Positions 1 to 7,587 of a stretch of 64,000 bases of DNA are shown here, piece by piece. Source of the DNA: Pirellulales bacterium (GTDB taxonomy: Bacteria > Planctomycetota > Planctomycetia > Pirellulales > JAEUIK01); the NCBI GenBank assembly GCA_019636335.1, contig JAHBXR010000024.1, forward strand, positions 1 through 64,000, written 5' to 3'. Under the pieces are notes generated by a model. The model ran no database searches and had not been told where the DNA came from. It saw nothing but the letters and a program-made list of their open reading frames with translations. Within the stretch, counting starts at the first letter, position 1; each line of letters starts with the position of its first letter. The translations under genes were made by a program, and so were the position numbers.

Positions 1-38
1 GTTCTGACCCCTTTTTTCTCCTGACCCCTTTTTTCTCC
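1..38. repeat. Tandem REP-type element end
   Basis: Two head-to-tail copies of TGACCCCTTTTTTCTCC, separated by nothing, end exactly where an RHS reading frame begins at position 39. The reverse complement of the same motif lies at 3401-3418, where it abuts another cut RHS frame, and a related end lies at 4397-4415 beside the REP-associated transposase. The repeat is therefore the outer end of that transposon family, and it marks an insertion boundary in the RHS gene that continues to the left of the window. Confidence 0.7.
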
Positions 39-449
39 TACAGCACCGAACTGGGGGGACAGTGGCTGTCGTGGGATCCAATTCAGGACCCGGATTGGAA
101 TCTCTATCGGTATGTACTAAACAATCCAATCAATGCAGTGGATCCAAGCGGACTTGAAGATCAGACTCGAACTGTGCAAGCCCAAGAACAATCATGGGGC
201 GACTGGCTTTGGAGTTGGTTCGATTGGGGTCGAACCACTACGGGCCCCTTGGCTCCAACCGGCACGAGTGAAGCTGCTGGAGCTTTAGAGGTTGCCCCTG
301 AGGTAATACGCCTCGCTGATCTCGAAAAAGCAAAAAGGCGATATCTTGAGGCAGCGCGCAGGTGCCCTCCAAATGAGGAGGAGATAGATCGCCTCTTAAG
401 AGAATGGGAGCGACTCAAAGCCCTACATGGAAAGCGTTTCAATCAATAA
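39..449 (+). pseudogene. RHS C-terminal core end plus variable tail (5' truncated)
   Basis: The frame open from the left edge encodes an RHS core ending: Y-S-T-E-L-G-G-Q-W-L-S-W-D-P, then NLYRYVLNNPINAVDPSGL. This is the motif at which RHS proteins switch from conserved core to variable tail. After DPSGL come about 98 residues with no recognised domain: a Trp-rich stretch (SWGDWLWSWFDW) and a charged helical end. The tail may be a toxin or only a cassette tip; no catalytic motif is visible. No start codon belongs to it here, and the core is cut at 38/39 by a REP-type end, so it is probably a displaced or silent tip. The next gene overlaps its stop codon, as tail and immunity genes often do. 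Confidence 0.75.
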
Positions 450-1170
450 AATGAATGAATTGAAGCCACAACAAAGATACGACGACATCAGGCGTTTATG
501 TTCCAAAGTGGGATTTTTATTGACACCGCTTCGCTCATTGTCCAAGTGGACTCTTTTGCTTGCGGGGACCAATGCAATCCTGGTCTTTACCCTGGTTGCT
601 CTCGTCGCCTTCAACCCAAACCTCCTGTCACCTCCCGATGAGGCGGTGGCACAAGCGTCTGAAAATGGCGCCAAGCTGGGAATGGATCTGTGTGGCGCGA
701 GAGGGTCTTTGTCTGTGTTTGTGGATAAGGGGTTTCCTGGAAATCCCGGAATCAAGATCTTTGACACCAGTCAACAACTCTATATCCTACGGGAAGTCGT
801 GCCGAAAGAAACAGTCAACGAGATGCTTGAGGGTTCTCCTGGGGATACAGTCATGAGGGCTTCAATTTCATTGGGTGTCGATTTCGATATGGAATGCTAT
901 TACTCGATCGACAGAAACAAACGACTTATAATACATGAATTGAAGATCACAAATAAAGATGTATCAATGATTGATCTGAATGCGGATCTTATGCACGACT
1001 TGCGCATCGACATGCGTCGCCGTCTCGTTCAAGTGTGGCATGAGAGAGAATGGAGAGACGTTAGTGATGGGCGATCTCAATACGAAAGAAAACTGCTTGA
1101 TGGTACCCACGTCAAGTTTGACAGCCAGGGTGGTCAATGGCGTTCATCGACGGATGAAGAGAGCTACTGA
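427..1170 (+). CDS. Hypothetical single-pass membrane protein
   Basis: This 247-aa protein matches no family I can name. The N-terminal ~35 residues are polar, followed by one hydrophobic segment (about residues 40-62, LLLAGTNAILVFTLVALVAF) and a soluble C-terminal region of mixed strand and helix character. The frame overlaps the end of the RHS tail by 23 bases; an internal ATG at 451 would give a 239-aa protein starting just after the tail stop. No strong ribosome-binding site precedes either start. GC content is lower than in the housekeeping genes, suggesting transfer. By position it could be the partner (immunity) of the RHS tail, but that rests on context only. Confidence 0.55.
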   Translation: MESVSINKMNELKPQQRYDDIRRLCSKVGFLLTPLRSLSKWTLLLAGTNAILVFTLVALVAFNPNLLSPPDEAVAQASENGAKLGMDLCGARGSLSVFVDKGFPGNPGIKIFDTSQQLYILREVVPKETVNEMLEGSPGDTVMRASISLGVDFDMECYYSIDRNKRLIIHELKITNKDVSMIDLNADLMHDLRIDMRRRLVQVWHEREWRDVSDGRSQYERKLLDGTHVKFDSQGGQWRSSTDEESY

Positions 1171-1174
1171 TTCG

Positions 1175-1194
1175 GTGTAGTGTAGTGTAGTGTA
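1175..1194. repeat. GTGTA pentamer x4
   Basis: Four perfect copies of GTGTA lie just after the stop of the membrane protein and directly before the 222-bp RHS repeat copy. It looks like a slippage tract at a module junction. Confidence 0.8.
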
Positions 1195-1416
1195 GCGGAC
1201 CAGGGGATCGTCAGTGGTCAGACGTGAGGCGATTTTGTTTGGAGTTTGTGAGATCTACACAAGTAGGGCTGTAGCGTCAGCGCAGCCGACGCGGCACGTT
1301 CTTTGACAATTCAGTGGGAACGCGCGCGGGTCATCGAGGCCAGCGGCCAGCGGACGACCTGGTCGTACGACCCCACGTATCAACTCGTCCGCGAGCAGTG
1401 GCGTGGCTTTGTGGAC
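1195..1416 (+). repeat. RHS segment repeat, copy A
   Basis: This segment is closely similar to 3177-3400. Both copies begin with CAGGG-ATCGTCAGTGG, share a poorly conserved middle, and then share CTTTGACAATTC followed by coding sequence for RVIEASGQRTTWSYDPTYQLVREQWRGFVD. Copy A lacks two bases relative to copy B just after TGACAATTC (TCAGTGGGAACGC against TCGGTGGGCAACCGC), so it is frameshifted where B reads SVGNRTRV. Duplicated leader segments like this are expected where RHS tips recombine. Confidence 0.75.
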
Positions 1417-2466
1417 GTGACCTATGTCTACGACCCGGTGGGGAATCGCACGCTGCGCGACAGCGTCGCCTTCGGCCGGGCGACCTACACTCACGACGCG
1501 GCCAATCAGGTCACGGACCTGGTGGGAGGCGATTTCGGCGACTCGCAGTTCAACTACGATGGGGCAGGCAACCTGGCACGAGCGACGCTTGGCCCAATCA
1601 CCATGACCTGGGACGGAGATAATCGCCTGGTCGACTGGCACGGCGCGGGGCTGGCCGGACCGCGCAGCACCTACACCTACGATGGGGACGGCCGCCGCGT
1701 GAGGATCCAGTTCCCCACCAGCACCGTGAAATACGTCTGGGACGGGGAGAACATCCTCACCGAGACGAACGGCTCCGATGTGACCCAGGCAGTCTTCACC
1801 ATGGAACCGCTTCAGTACGGTCAGGTGGTCAGTCATCGCCGTGGAGCTGCGACGAGGTTCTACCTGTTCAACGCACTCGGTTCCACCGATCGTCTCCTGG
1901 ACGCCGCGCAGGCAGTAACGAACACCTTCAACTTCCAGGCCTTCGGTGAGACGAACACGACGCTGGGAAACGTGGCCGACGTGACCCTCCCCTTCCGCTG
2001 GCTCGGACAGTTCGGCTACTTCCGCGACGCCCGCCTCTTCGCCGAACTTTCTGTCCGATCAAGGTTTTATAGTCCGACACTAGGTGGTCGTTGGCTGTCG
2101 AAAGACCCACTCGGTTTAGATGGCGGCATGGACTCGAACCTTTACAACTACGCGATAAATAATCCAACTAATATCTCTGACCCCTCTGGCCTGTCTGTAT
2201 TTAGAATAGCCACATGCACCGTATTGCGCAGTTATGTGGATCCAAGCACCTGTGTGACTCTATGTGACTTTTCCTGTAGATGTCCTTCTGGGTATAGCCC
2301 CGGATTTACGCCGCTGTCCTATTATGGGCGCCCATGTGAACATCCGCCGACAATTCATTGCGTAAAAAGGCCCAAGATCTCAATTCCAATTCCATTGATA
2401 CCCGTTTGCGTTACTTGTTGTTTGTGGTTTCCACGCTTATGTGGAATGCGAGATGATATTGCGTAG
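1303..2466 (+). CDS. RHS core fragment with cysteine-rich C-terminal tail
   Basis: The 387-aa frame (TTG start, arbitrary) has YD-type RHS repeats at about residues 20-150 (YDPTYQL, YDPVGNRT, YDGAGN, WDGDNRLV, YDGDGRR, WDGENI). Then come FNALGSTDRLLD, the core signature SRFYSPTLGGRWLSKDPLG (about 253-271) and NLYNYAINNPTNISDPSGL ending at 297. Residues 298-387 form a variable tail with 11 cysteines and a hydrophobic stretch near 360-377. A full RHS protein has well over 1000 residues, so this is a 5'-truncated module, made worse by a 2-base loss in the upstream repeat. It may serve as a silent tip for a complete RHS gene elsewhere. The core assignment is secure; a toxic role for the tail is only inferred. 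Confidence 0.75.
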   Translation: MTIQWERARVIEASGQRTTWSYDPTYQLVREQWRGFVDVTYVYDPVGNRTLRDSVAFGRATYTHDAANQVTDLVGGDFGDSQFNYDGAGNLARATLGPITMTWDGDNRLVDWHGAGLAGPRSTYTYDGDGRRVRIQFPTSTVKYVWDGENILTETNGSDVTQAVFTMEPLQYGQVVSHRRGAATRFYLFNALGSTDRLLDAAQAVTNTFNFQAFGETNTTLGNVADVTLPFRWLGQFGYFRDARLFAELSVRSRFYSPTLGGRWLSKDPLGLDGGMDSNLYNYAINNPTNISDPSGLSVFRIATCTVLRSYVDPSTCVTLCDFSCRCPSGYSPGFTPLSYYGRPCEHPPTIHCVKRPKISIPIPLIPVCVTCCLWFPRLCGMRDDIA

Positions 2467-2619
2467 TGAGCTGCCGTCGCGCAGGCACATCTATGGGCCT
2501 CATGTTCATTGACGATCAGAGCGGTCTCGAATATTTCTGCTTGCGCTTCTTATGGCGGTGAACAATAGCCGCTAGGTCGTTTTTTATGTTCTCATGGGAG
2601 TGATGGGAGTGTTGGCTTT

Positions 2620-3015
2620 ATGGCTAAGAAACGAACGCCTGCAAGTGACCAATTGCATGAATCTATTAGCTTGCAGGACAGTAATGGAAAGCTGCGCATC
2701 TTAATAGGAGTGTCTCCATCGCCTAGTGGCGGTCCGTTCATGAATTTCTATGATGCGGACGGTCGTGTAAGAATGACATTCATTCTTGATTCGAGCGGAG
2801 ATCCATATATATCACTTTCTCTTCAAGCAGGTGAACAAGTCTTATCATTGGGTGCTTCATCGGAGTGTGGTGGCGGGGGGATTGATATGTCCAACGGTGC
2901 AGGCAACTGCCGCTACATTATTTCTGCGCAATCCGATGGAGTTAAGCATGACGTATTTTGTGGGCAAGCCGAGATCGATAAAAGAGAGACCAAGAGACGT
3001 CGAAAAAAAGGATAG
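2620..3015 (+). CDS. Hypothetical small beta-rich protein
   Basis: 131 aa, no family recognised. The middle part reads as short beta strands (LRILIGVSPSP, MNFYDADGRVRMTFILD, YISLSLQAGEQVLSLGAS), and the C-terminus is strongly basic (KRETKRRRKKG). There is no signal peptide or membrane segment. A GGGAG lies a little upstream of the ATG. It follows the cysteine-rich RHS tail by about 150 bases in the same orientation and has the same lower GC content. The arrangement RHS tail, then small unknown gene, repeats that at 39-1170, so an immunity role is possible but unproven. Confidence 0.5.
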   Translation: MAKKRTPASDQLHESISLQDSNGKLRILIGVSPSPSGGPFMNFYDADGRVRMTFILDSSGDPYISLSLQAGEQVLSLGASSECGGGGIDMSNGAGNCRYIISAQSDGVKHDVFCGQAEIDKRETKRRRKKG

Positions 3016-3104
3016 AATGTAGGTGACCATAAAAATGATAAGAAGTTGAGTGGCCTTGCATGTCGCGCCAGCAGATCGATTCCCTCGATTAGCGCACTAC
3101 GTTG

Positions 3105-3173
3105 GTTTGCGACGCGGCGGGGCAATTGACCGGTTCGATTAATCGGCTCGGCAACAGGACTACCCTGGGCTAT
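3105..3173 (+). pseudogene. RHS repeat remnant
   Basis: A 23-codon open stretch reads VCDAAGQLTGSINRLGNRTT followed by LGY, which is the YD-repeat pattern of RHS proteins (Y/C-D-A-A-G-Q-L-T...GNRTTLGY). No start or stop belongs to it and it stands alone between an unknown gene and the second RHS repeat copy. It is debris from a third RHS module. Confidence 0.65.
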
Positions 3174-3176
3174 GTA

Positions 3177-3400
3177 ACGGCCCAGGGAATCGTCAGTGGA
3201 CAGGTGTGAGGTATTTAGCGTTAGCGTTTAGGTGAGTTACACAAGCGGGGCAGCGGCGTCGCTGATGTCGGCGCGGCACGCTCTTTGACAATTCGGTGGG
3301 CAACCGCACGCGGGTCATCGAGGCTAGCGGCCAACGCACCACCTGGTCGTACGATCCTACCTACCAGTTGGTCCGCGAGCAGTGGCGTGGCTTTGTGGAT
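3177..3400 (+). repeat. RHS segment repeat, copy B
   Basis: Second copy of the repeat at 1195-1416. Its coding part keeps the reading frame (FDNSVGNRTRVIEASGQRTT and onward), so it is nearer the ancestral sequence than copy A. It is cut at 3400/3401 by the end of the REP-associated transposon. Confidence 0.75.
3284..3400 (+). pseudogene. RHS fragment interrupted by RAYT element
   Basis: 39 codons encode an RHS repeat from FDNSVGNRTR to REQWRGFVD. The homologous frame in the 1303-2466 gene continues with VTYVYDPVGNRT, but here it stops being RHS exactly at base 3400, where GGGAGAAAAAAGGGGTCAG, the transposon end, begins. The rest of this RHS module is missing from the window, so either the insertion was followed by deletion or the remainder was replaced. 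Confidence 0.75.
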
Positions 3401-4163
3401 GGGAGAAAAAAGGGGTCAGAACTATTTTTTTCGGGGTCTTCCTCTCGGTCGAATGAGCAGGTCCAGGTTGAGTTTCTTGGCCAGGCGTTCGACCCAGGCC
3501 TTCTCGCCGTAGGGAAGGCCGCTCGCCGTCGAGCGGCGTAGGTGCGCGAGCGTCGCCTCCTCGAGCGGCCGATGAACCTTTTCGGCCCAGTGACGCTGAC
3601 GAATCTTGGGATAGGGCGAAAGCTCGTCATAGGTGATCAGCGGATCGACCAGCGTGTTCACTTCCCCCAGCGCGTGAAGGCGGTAGCTGCTCCACGCGTA
3701 CTCTTCGGCACGCGCCACCAGCCGGGCGCGGAGCGGATTGGCTTCGATGTACCGCAGCACCGTGAGCAGGTGTTCGTCATGCTGGATCACCGGACTCTTG
3801 AAACGCCCTTGCCACACGTGACCTCCGGAGCGGTAGTGCGCGTGATACCGTGCGGTGTGCGAGACCAGCAGGCTCTGCACGATGCGACTGATCGAAGCGG
3901 CTGCCGTCGGGCGGAGCAGTAGATGAAAGTGATTGCGCATCAGGCAGTAGCCATACAGCTCGAACGGCTTACGCGCCTTGAGGTCGACCAGCGTCTGCAA
4001 GAATGCCTGATAATCGGCCGGCTTGTGAAACACGTCCTGACGATTGTTGCCACGATTGATCACGTGGTAGATCAGGCCGTCGTCGATCGGTCGCAAGGGC
4101 CGGGGCATGCCACACACCTTACCAAGAAGCGACCACTCCCGTCCAGAAAATAGTTCTGACCCC
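3401..4163 (-). mobile_element. REP-associated tyrosine transposase (RAYT) element
   Basis: The element carries one transposase gene on the minus strand. Perfect 14-bp inverted repeats lie at 3412-3425 (GGGGTCAGAACTAT) and 4150-4163 (ATAGTTCTGACCCC). Outside the left repeat is GGGAGAAAAAA, the same run seen as the tandem end at 1-38; the matching right-hand run (TTTTTTCTG) has been displaced to 4408 by a small inserted element. The left end cuts an RHS frame at 3400. RAYT-type elements transpose as single-stranded DNA and are linked to REP palindromes; whether this copy is active is unknown. Confidence 0.75.
3422..4117 (-). CDS. REP-associated tyrosine transposase (Y1/IS200-like)
   Basis: The 231-aa protein has the RAYT signature set: an early NRGNNRQDVF, then YGYCLMRNHFHLLLRP with the metal-binding H-x-H (HFHLLL), VWQGRFKSPVI, YIEANPLRARLV and YAWSSYR. 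The catalytic tyrosine is probably one of the later Tyr residues in the HARYHAHYRSG/YIEANP region. A C-terminal basic extension ends RPRGRPRKK. The stop codon TAG (3422-3424) lies inside the left inverted repeat, so the gene fills the element. It has normal length for the family and no frameshift. The host context (RHS debris) shows it as an insertion. Confidence 0.88.
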   Translation of the reverse strand: MCGMPRPLRPIDDGLIYHVINRGNNRQDVFHKPADYQAFLQTLVDLKARKPFELYGYCLMRNHFHLLLRPTAAASISRIVQSLLVSHTARYHAHYRSGGHVWQGRFKSPVIQHDEHLLTVLRYIEANPLRARLVARAEEYAWSSYRLHALGEVNTLVDPLITYDELSPYPKIRQRHWAEKVHRPLEEATLAHLRRSTASGLPYGEKAWVERLAKKLNLDLLIRPRGRPRKK

Positions 4164-4396
4164 GAATGGCACTTCCTGAAGCGTTAAACTCCAGAGGACA
4201 AAGGCGTAAGCTATGCTGTCACCACGGTGGCAGCTTGCGTTGGTGAGGGTGTACGATTCAGAGTATGCGACGATCGCCCCACGATTCGCCGGGCGTCGCT
4301 GATTTACGCTCCGACAGCAACTCGTTGAAAGCCAATCACGATGGCACGACGAAGTTCATTGTTGTAAATCAGTTACGAACTCAGGAAGTGCCATTC
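4164..4396. mobile_element. MITE-like element with 16-bp inverted ends
   Basis: A 233-bp segment is bounded by perfect 16-bp inverted repeats, GAATGGCACTTCCTGA (4164-4179) and TCAGGAAGTGCCATTC (4381-4396). It is flanked on both sides by the same 11-bp sequence GTTCTGACCCC (4153-4163 and 4397-4407). Removing the segment and one flank restores the usual transposon end GTTCTGACCCCTTTTTTC. No convincing gene lies inside. This is the pattern of a non-autonomous transposon with an 11-bp target duplication, inserted in the right end of the RAYT element. Confidence 0.6.
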
Positions 4397-4434
4397 GTTC
4401 TGACCCCTTTTTTCTGCTTTTTTCTGTTTTTCTG

Positions 4435-4623
4435 CTGCATCGCCACCGCGAACACGGTAGCGGCTTGGGCGTCTGTCGCTGGGTGGTCGAACGCACGTTG
4501 TCTTGGCTGCATCATTTCCGTCGCCTGCGGATACGCTGGGAACGGCGGGACGACATCCACGAAGCCTTCATGACCCTCGCCGAGGGCCTCATCTGCTTCA
4601 GCATCATCAGCAGGTTGTGTTAA
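4435..4623 (+). pseudogene. IS5-type transposase, C-terminal remnant
   Basis: The frame reads LHRHREHGSGLGVCRWVVER, TLSWLHHFRRLRIRWERRDD, IHEAFMTLAEGLICFSIISR, LC and stop. The segment VVERTxSWLHxFRRLRIRWERRxDIHxAF is the C-terminal end of IS5/IS4-type DDE transposases, containing the catalytic glutamate (VVERT). Everything upstream of about 60 codons is gone, replaced by a T-rich transposon end. The remnant cannot be functional. Confidence 0.75.
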
Positions 4624-4640
4624 GCCCTCTAATTCCTAAC

Positions 4641-4707
4641 CCGAAGCGTAAGCGAGGAGATTCCTGACAAAAGCGTCGTTCAAAGCACTCCTCGCTTACG
4701 CTTCGCG
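4641..4707. repeat. Dispersed inverted repeat (CGAAGCGTAAGCGAGGAG)
   Basis: CGAAGCGTAAGCGAGGAG near 4641 is met by its inverse CTCCTCGCTTACGCTTCG ending near 4705, enclosing about 30 bases. A variant (CCGAAGCGTCAGCGAGGGA) recurs at about 30650 in another spacer. It is a dispersed intergenic repeat and could form a long hairpin upstream of the MeaB-like gene. Confidence 0.6.
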
Positions 4708-4843
4708 CTTACGATTCCGCGAAAAGCGTAACCTCAAAACGGACGCTTCGTGATTGAGATCGTTGGTGCGTCAGATCGCCAGAGAAACGCACCATTCACG
4801 CGCTGGTTGTCGCTCTGCCGCCGGCTCGCTATCATCGCGCGGC

Positions 4844-5587
4844 ATGGTCGATACCTTTGCCACACATGCCGACTTGATCAGACGCTTCGAAGCGGGCGAT
4901 CGGCGCGCGCTGGCCGAGATGCTCACCCTCGTCGAATCGGGCGCGGCCCCGGCGCTGCCCCCTCACCTCGATCGGCGGCAAGATGTCCACGTCGTCGGCA
5001 TCACCGGCAGCGGCGGCGCCGGCAAGAGCACGCTGGTGGCCGCCCTGATTGGCCACCTACGCGCGGCAGGCCTGCGCGTCGCCGTGTTGGCTACCGATCC
5101 CCAGAGCCCGCGCACGGGGGGCGCCCTGCTGGGGGATCGGATTCGTGTGCGATTTGCCCCCGGGGACGAAGGGGTCTATTTTCGCAGCCTTTCGACGCGG
5201 GGCGCGGCCGGCGGCATCTCGGCCGCCGTCGAACCGGCACTCCCCTGGCTGGCGGCGTTTGGCTTCGATTGTGTTCTCGTCGAAACGGTCGGCGTCGGCC
5301 AGGATCAGGTCGCCGCACGCTCGGTCGTCGATACGCTGGTGCTGCTGGTCACTCCGCACACGGGGGACGAAGTGCAGTGGGAGAAGGCCGGCCTGATCGA
5401 GGTCGCCGACTTGATCGCGGTGAACAAGTCCGACCTGCCCGGCGCCGATCGCGTGCGGCAACAGTTGCACGCGGCGCTGTCGCTGGTGCCGGGGCAAGAT
5501 CCCGTGCCGGTCCTCTCGGTCGTGGCGGCCGATGGCCGCGGCGTGCCCGAGTTATGGGACGCCATCGCCGCGCGGCGGCGCGCTTGA
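4844..5587 (+). CDS. MeaB/ArgK-type P-loop GTPase
   Basis: 247 aa from the ATG at 4844; the open frame extends upstream but that part is not conserved. MeaB proteins chaperone coenzyme-B12 mutases such as methylmalonyl-CoA mutase by using GTP to protect and reload the cofactor. Visible motifs: Walker A GITGSGGAGKST (52-63); the family switch motif DPQSPRTGGALLGDRIRV (84 onward), matching the MeaB DPSSP..GGAILGDR pattern; VETVGVGQ (147-153); and the guanine-binding NKSD (194-197). It is shorter than usual MeaB (about 310-330 aa), mainly because the C-terminal dimerisation arm is reduced. No mutase gene is in the window. It starts a plus-strand run with acyl-CoA-related enzymes. Confidence 0.82.
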   Translation: MVDTFATHADLIRRFEAGDRRALAEMLTLVESGAAPALPPHLDRRQDVHVVGITGSGGAGKSTLVAALIGHLRAAGLRVAVLATDPQSPRTGGALLGDRIRVRFAPGDEGVYFRSLSTRGAAGGISAAVEPALPWLAAFGFDCVLVETVGVGQDQVAARSVVDTLVLLVTPHTGDEVQWEKAGLIEVADLIAVNKSDLPGADRVRQQLHAALSLVPGQDPVPVLSVVAADGRGVPELWDAIAARRRA

Positions 5588-5659
5588 CAGCGCGCGTGGT
5601 CCCTTCATAATCCGGTTCGCCTTGCCTCGCCCATTCCTTGCACCCAAGGTCCACGCGTC

Positions 5660-6544
5660 ATGACCGCGCCCATGAATACCACGTCGATGCTCAAAGAAGG
5701 TTCCTTCGACGGTAAAACGATCGTCATCACCGGAGGCGGCACCGGATTGGGGCGCTCGATGGCGCATTACCTGCTCACGCTCGGCGCGAACCTGGTCATC
5801 GGCGGACGGCGCCAGGCGGTGATCGAAAAGACCGCCGCCGAGCTTTCGCAAGAGACCGGCGGCCAGGTGCTCGGCACGGCGTGCGACGTGCGCCAGCCCG
5901 AGCAGGTCGAGGCGATGCTGGCGGCAGCGTATGAGCGTTTCGGTGGAGTATCGGGCCTGGTGAATAACGCGGCGGGAAATTTTATCTGCCCTACGGAGCG
6001 TTTGTCGTACAACGCCTTCAACACGGTGGTCGATATCGTGCTGCGTGGCTCGTACAACTGCACGCTCGCCTTCGGCAAGCGTTGGATCGCGGATAAGACG
6101 GGGGGCGCCTTCTTGAACATCAGCACGACGTATGCCTGGACCGGCTCGGGCTACGTGGTGCCCTCGGCCGTGGCGAAGGCGGGCGTGCTCGTGATGACGC
6201 GCTCACTCGCCTCGGAATGGGGCAAGTACGGCATTCGCTTGAACGCGATCGCGCCCGGCCCCTTTCCCACCGAAGGAGCGTGGAGCCGGCTCATGCCGCC
6301 GGAGCTGGGGGACGCGTTCGATGCTAAAAAGAAGATCCCGCTCGGCCGTTACGGCGAGCATCAAGAGCTCGCCAACCTGGCGGCGTATCTGCTCTCGGAT
6401 TACGCGGCCTACGTCACCGGTACCTGCGTCACCATCGACGGCGGAGAATGGCTCCGCGGCGCCGGCGAGTTCAACGGCCTGGAGGCCGTCACCAGCGAAC
6501 AGTGGGATATGCTGCAAGCGATGATGAAGCCCAAGAAGGGGTAG
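5660..6544 (+). CDS. 2,4-dienoyl-CoA reductase-like SDR
   Basis: A 294-aa short-chain dehydrogenase. The NADP-binding motif TGGGTGLG lies at 24-31 and VNNAAGNFICPTERLS at 101-116. The usual YxxxK tyrosine is replaced by Ser169 before Lys173. Instead Asn107, Tyr158, Ser169 and Lys173 have the same spacing as the catalytic Asn148/Tyr199/Ser210/Lys214 set I recall for human mitochondrial DECR1. That makes an NADPH-dependent 2,4-dienoyl-CoA reductase acting in unsaturated fatty acid beta-oxidation the best call. Two ATGs at the start (5660 and 5672) are both possible. The substrate is inferred. Confidence 0.85.
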   Translation: MTAPMNTTSMLKEGSFDGKTIVITGGGTGLGRSMAHYLLTLGANLVIGGRRQAVIEKTAAELSQETGGQVLGTACDVRQPEQVEAMLAAAYERFGGVSGLVNNAAGNFICPTERLSYNAFNTVVDIVLRGSYNCTLAFGKRWIADKTGGAFLNISTTYAWTGSGYVVPSAVAKAGVLVMTRSLASEWGKYGIRLNAIAPGPFPTEGAWSRLMPPELGDAFDAKKKIPLGRYGEHQELANLAAYLLSDYAAYVTGTCVTIDGGEWLRGAGEFNGLEAVTSEQWDMLQAMMKPKKG

Positions 6545-6594
6545 TGGCCTTCTGACGACCTGCCTCGAATTGACTTCAACTCCGAGCCACATCC

Positions 6595-7560
6595 ATGCTC
6601 TATCGCGAAATCGGCAATACTGGTATCCGCGTTTCCGCCATTGCGCTCGGCTGCTGGCCGATCGCGGGCATGACCAGCCTCGAGGTCAACGACGCCGACA
6701 GCCTGGCGACGCTCGGGGCCTGTTTCGATCTCGGCGTGAACTTCCTCGACACGGCCTACTGCTACGGCGCCAACGGTGAAAGCGAAAAGCTCATTGCTCG
6801 CGCACTCGCCGGTCGGCGTGACGAAATGGTGATCGCCACCAAGGGGGGCATCCATTGGGGCGCGAACGGAGAACAGATTCGCGACGGCTCTCCCGCCACG
6901 CTGCGGCGCGAGTGCGAAGAGAGCCTGCGACGTCTCAATACCGACCGCGTCGAGCTGCTCTACCTGCATGCCCCCGATCCGCAGGTCCCGGTGGCCGAAT
7001 CGGCAGGCGAGCTTCGCCGCTTGATGGAAGAGGGCAAGACGCGCAGCATCGGCGTCTCGAATTTCAACGTCGCGCAGCTCGCCGAGTTTGCCGCGGTCTG
7101 TCCGATCTCGGCCTTTCAGCCCCACTACAACATGCTGCAGCGCGAGATCGAGCTCGACACGTTGCCCTGGTGCCGCGAGCGCGGCATTTCGGTGATGATT
7201 TATTGGCCGCTGCTCAAGGGGTTGCTCACGGGCAAGTTCTCGCGCAACCATGTTTTTCCTCCCGGCGACGGCCGCACGAAGTATCCTATGTTTCAGGACG
7301 AGGAGTTCCAGAAGAACCAGGACCTGCTCGATCGTCTGCGACCGATCGCCGCCGAGGCAAGGGTCACGCTCGCGCAACTCGTGCTGAACTGGACGATTCA
7401 CCAGCCGGGCATTACCGTCGCCCTGTGTGGCGCGAAACGGCCCGAGCAGATTCGCGACAACGCCGGCGGCGCCAGTTGGGAACTGACGACGTCGCAGACC
7501 GCCGCGATCGACGCCGCGCTGGCCGCGCGCGGCATGCCCGTCTCACGTGCCGCCGTTTAG
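6595..7560 (+). CDS. Aldo/keto reductase
   Basis: The 321-aa protein has the AKR (beta/alpha)8 fold and the full catalytic tetrad: Asp52 and Tyr57 in FLDTAYCYG, Lys83 in IATKGG, His125 in YLHAPDP. GVSNFN and a C-terminal cofactor-binding stretch (LCGAKRPEQIRDN) are present. It is an NADPH-dependent carbonyl/aldehyde reductase or sugar dehydrogenase; the substrate cannot be read from sequence. It lies 50 bases after the dienoyl-CoA reductase-like gene and 27 bases before the next gene, so it is probably cotranscribed. Confidence 0.9.
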   Translation: MLYREIGNTGIRVSAIALGCWPIAGMTSLEVNDADSLATLGACFDLGVNFLDTAYCYGANGESEKLIARALAGRRDEMVIATKGGIHWGANGEQIRDGSPATLRRECEESLRRLNTDRVELLYLHAPDPQVPVAESAGELRRLMEEGKTRSIGVSNFNVAQLAEFAAVCPISAFQPHYNMLQREIELDTLPWCRERGISVMIYWPLLKGLLTGKFSRNHVFPPGDGRTKYPMFQDEEFQKNQDLLDRLRPIAAEARVTLAQLVLNWTIHQPGITVALCGAKRPEQIRDNAGGASWELTTSQTAAIDAALAARGMPVSRAAV

Positions 7561-7587
7561 TCACGCGGGCCAACCAGTGAGGAACGC

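Noticed and set aside
4265..4573. 102-aa plus-strand frame
   Set aside because: It crosses the MITE, the T-rich transposon end and the IS5 remnant in the wrong frame.
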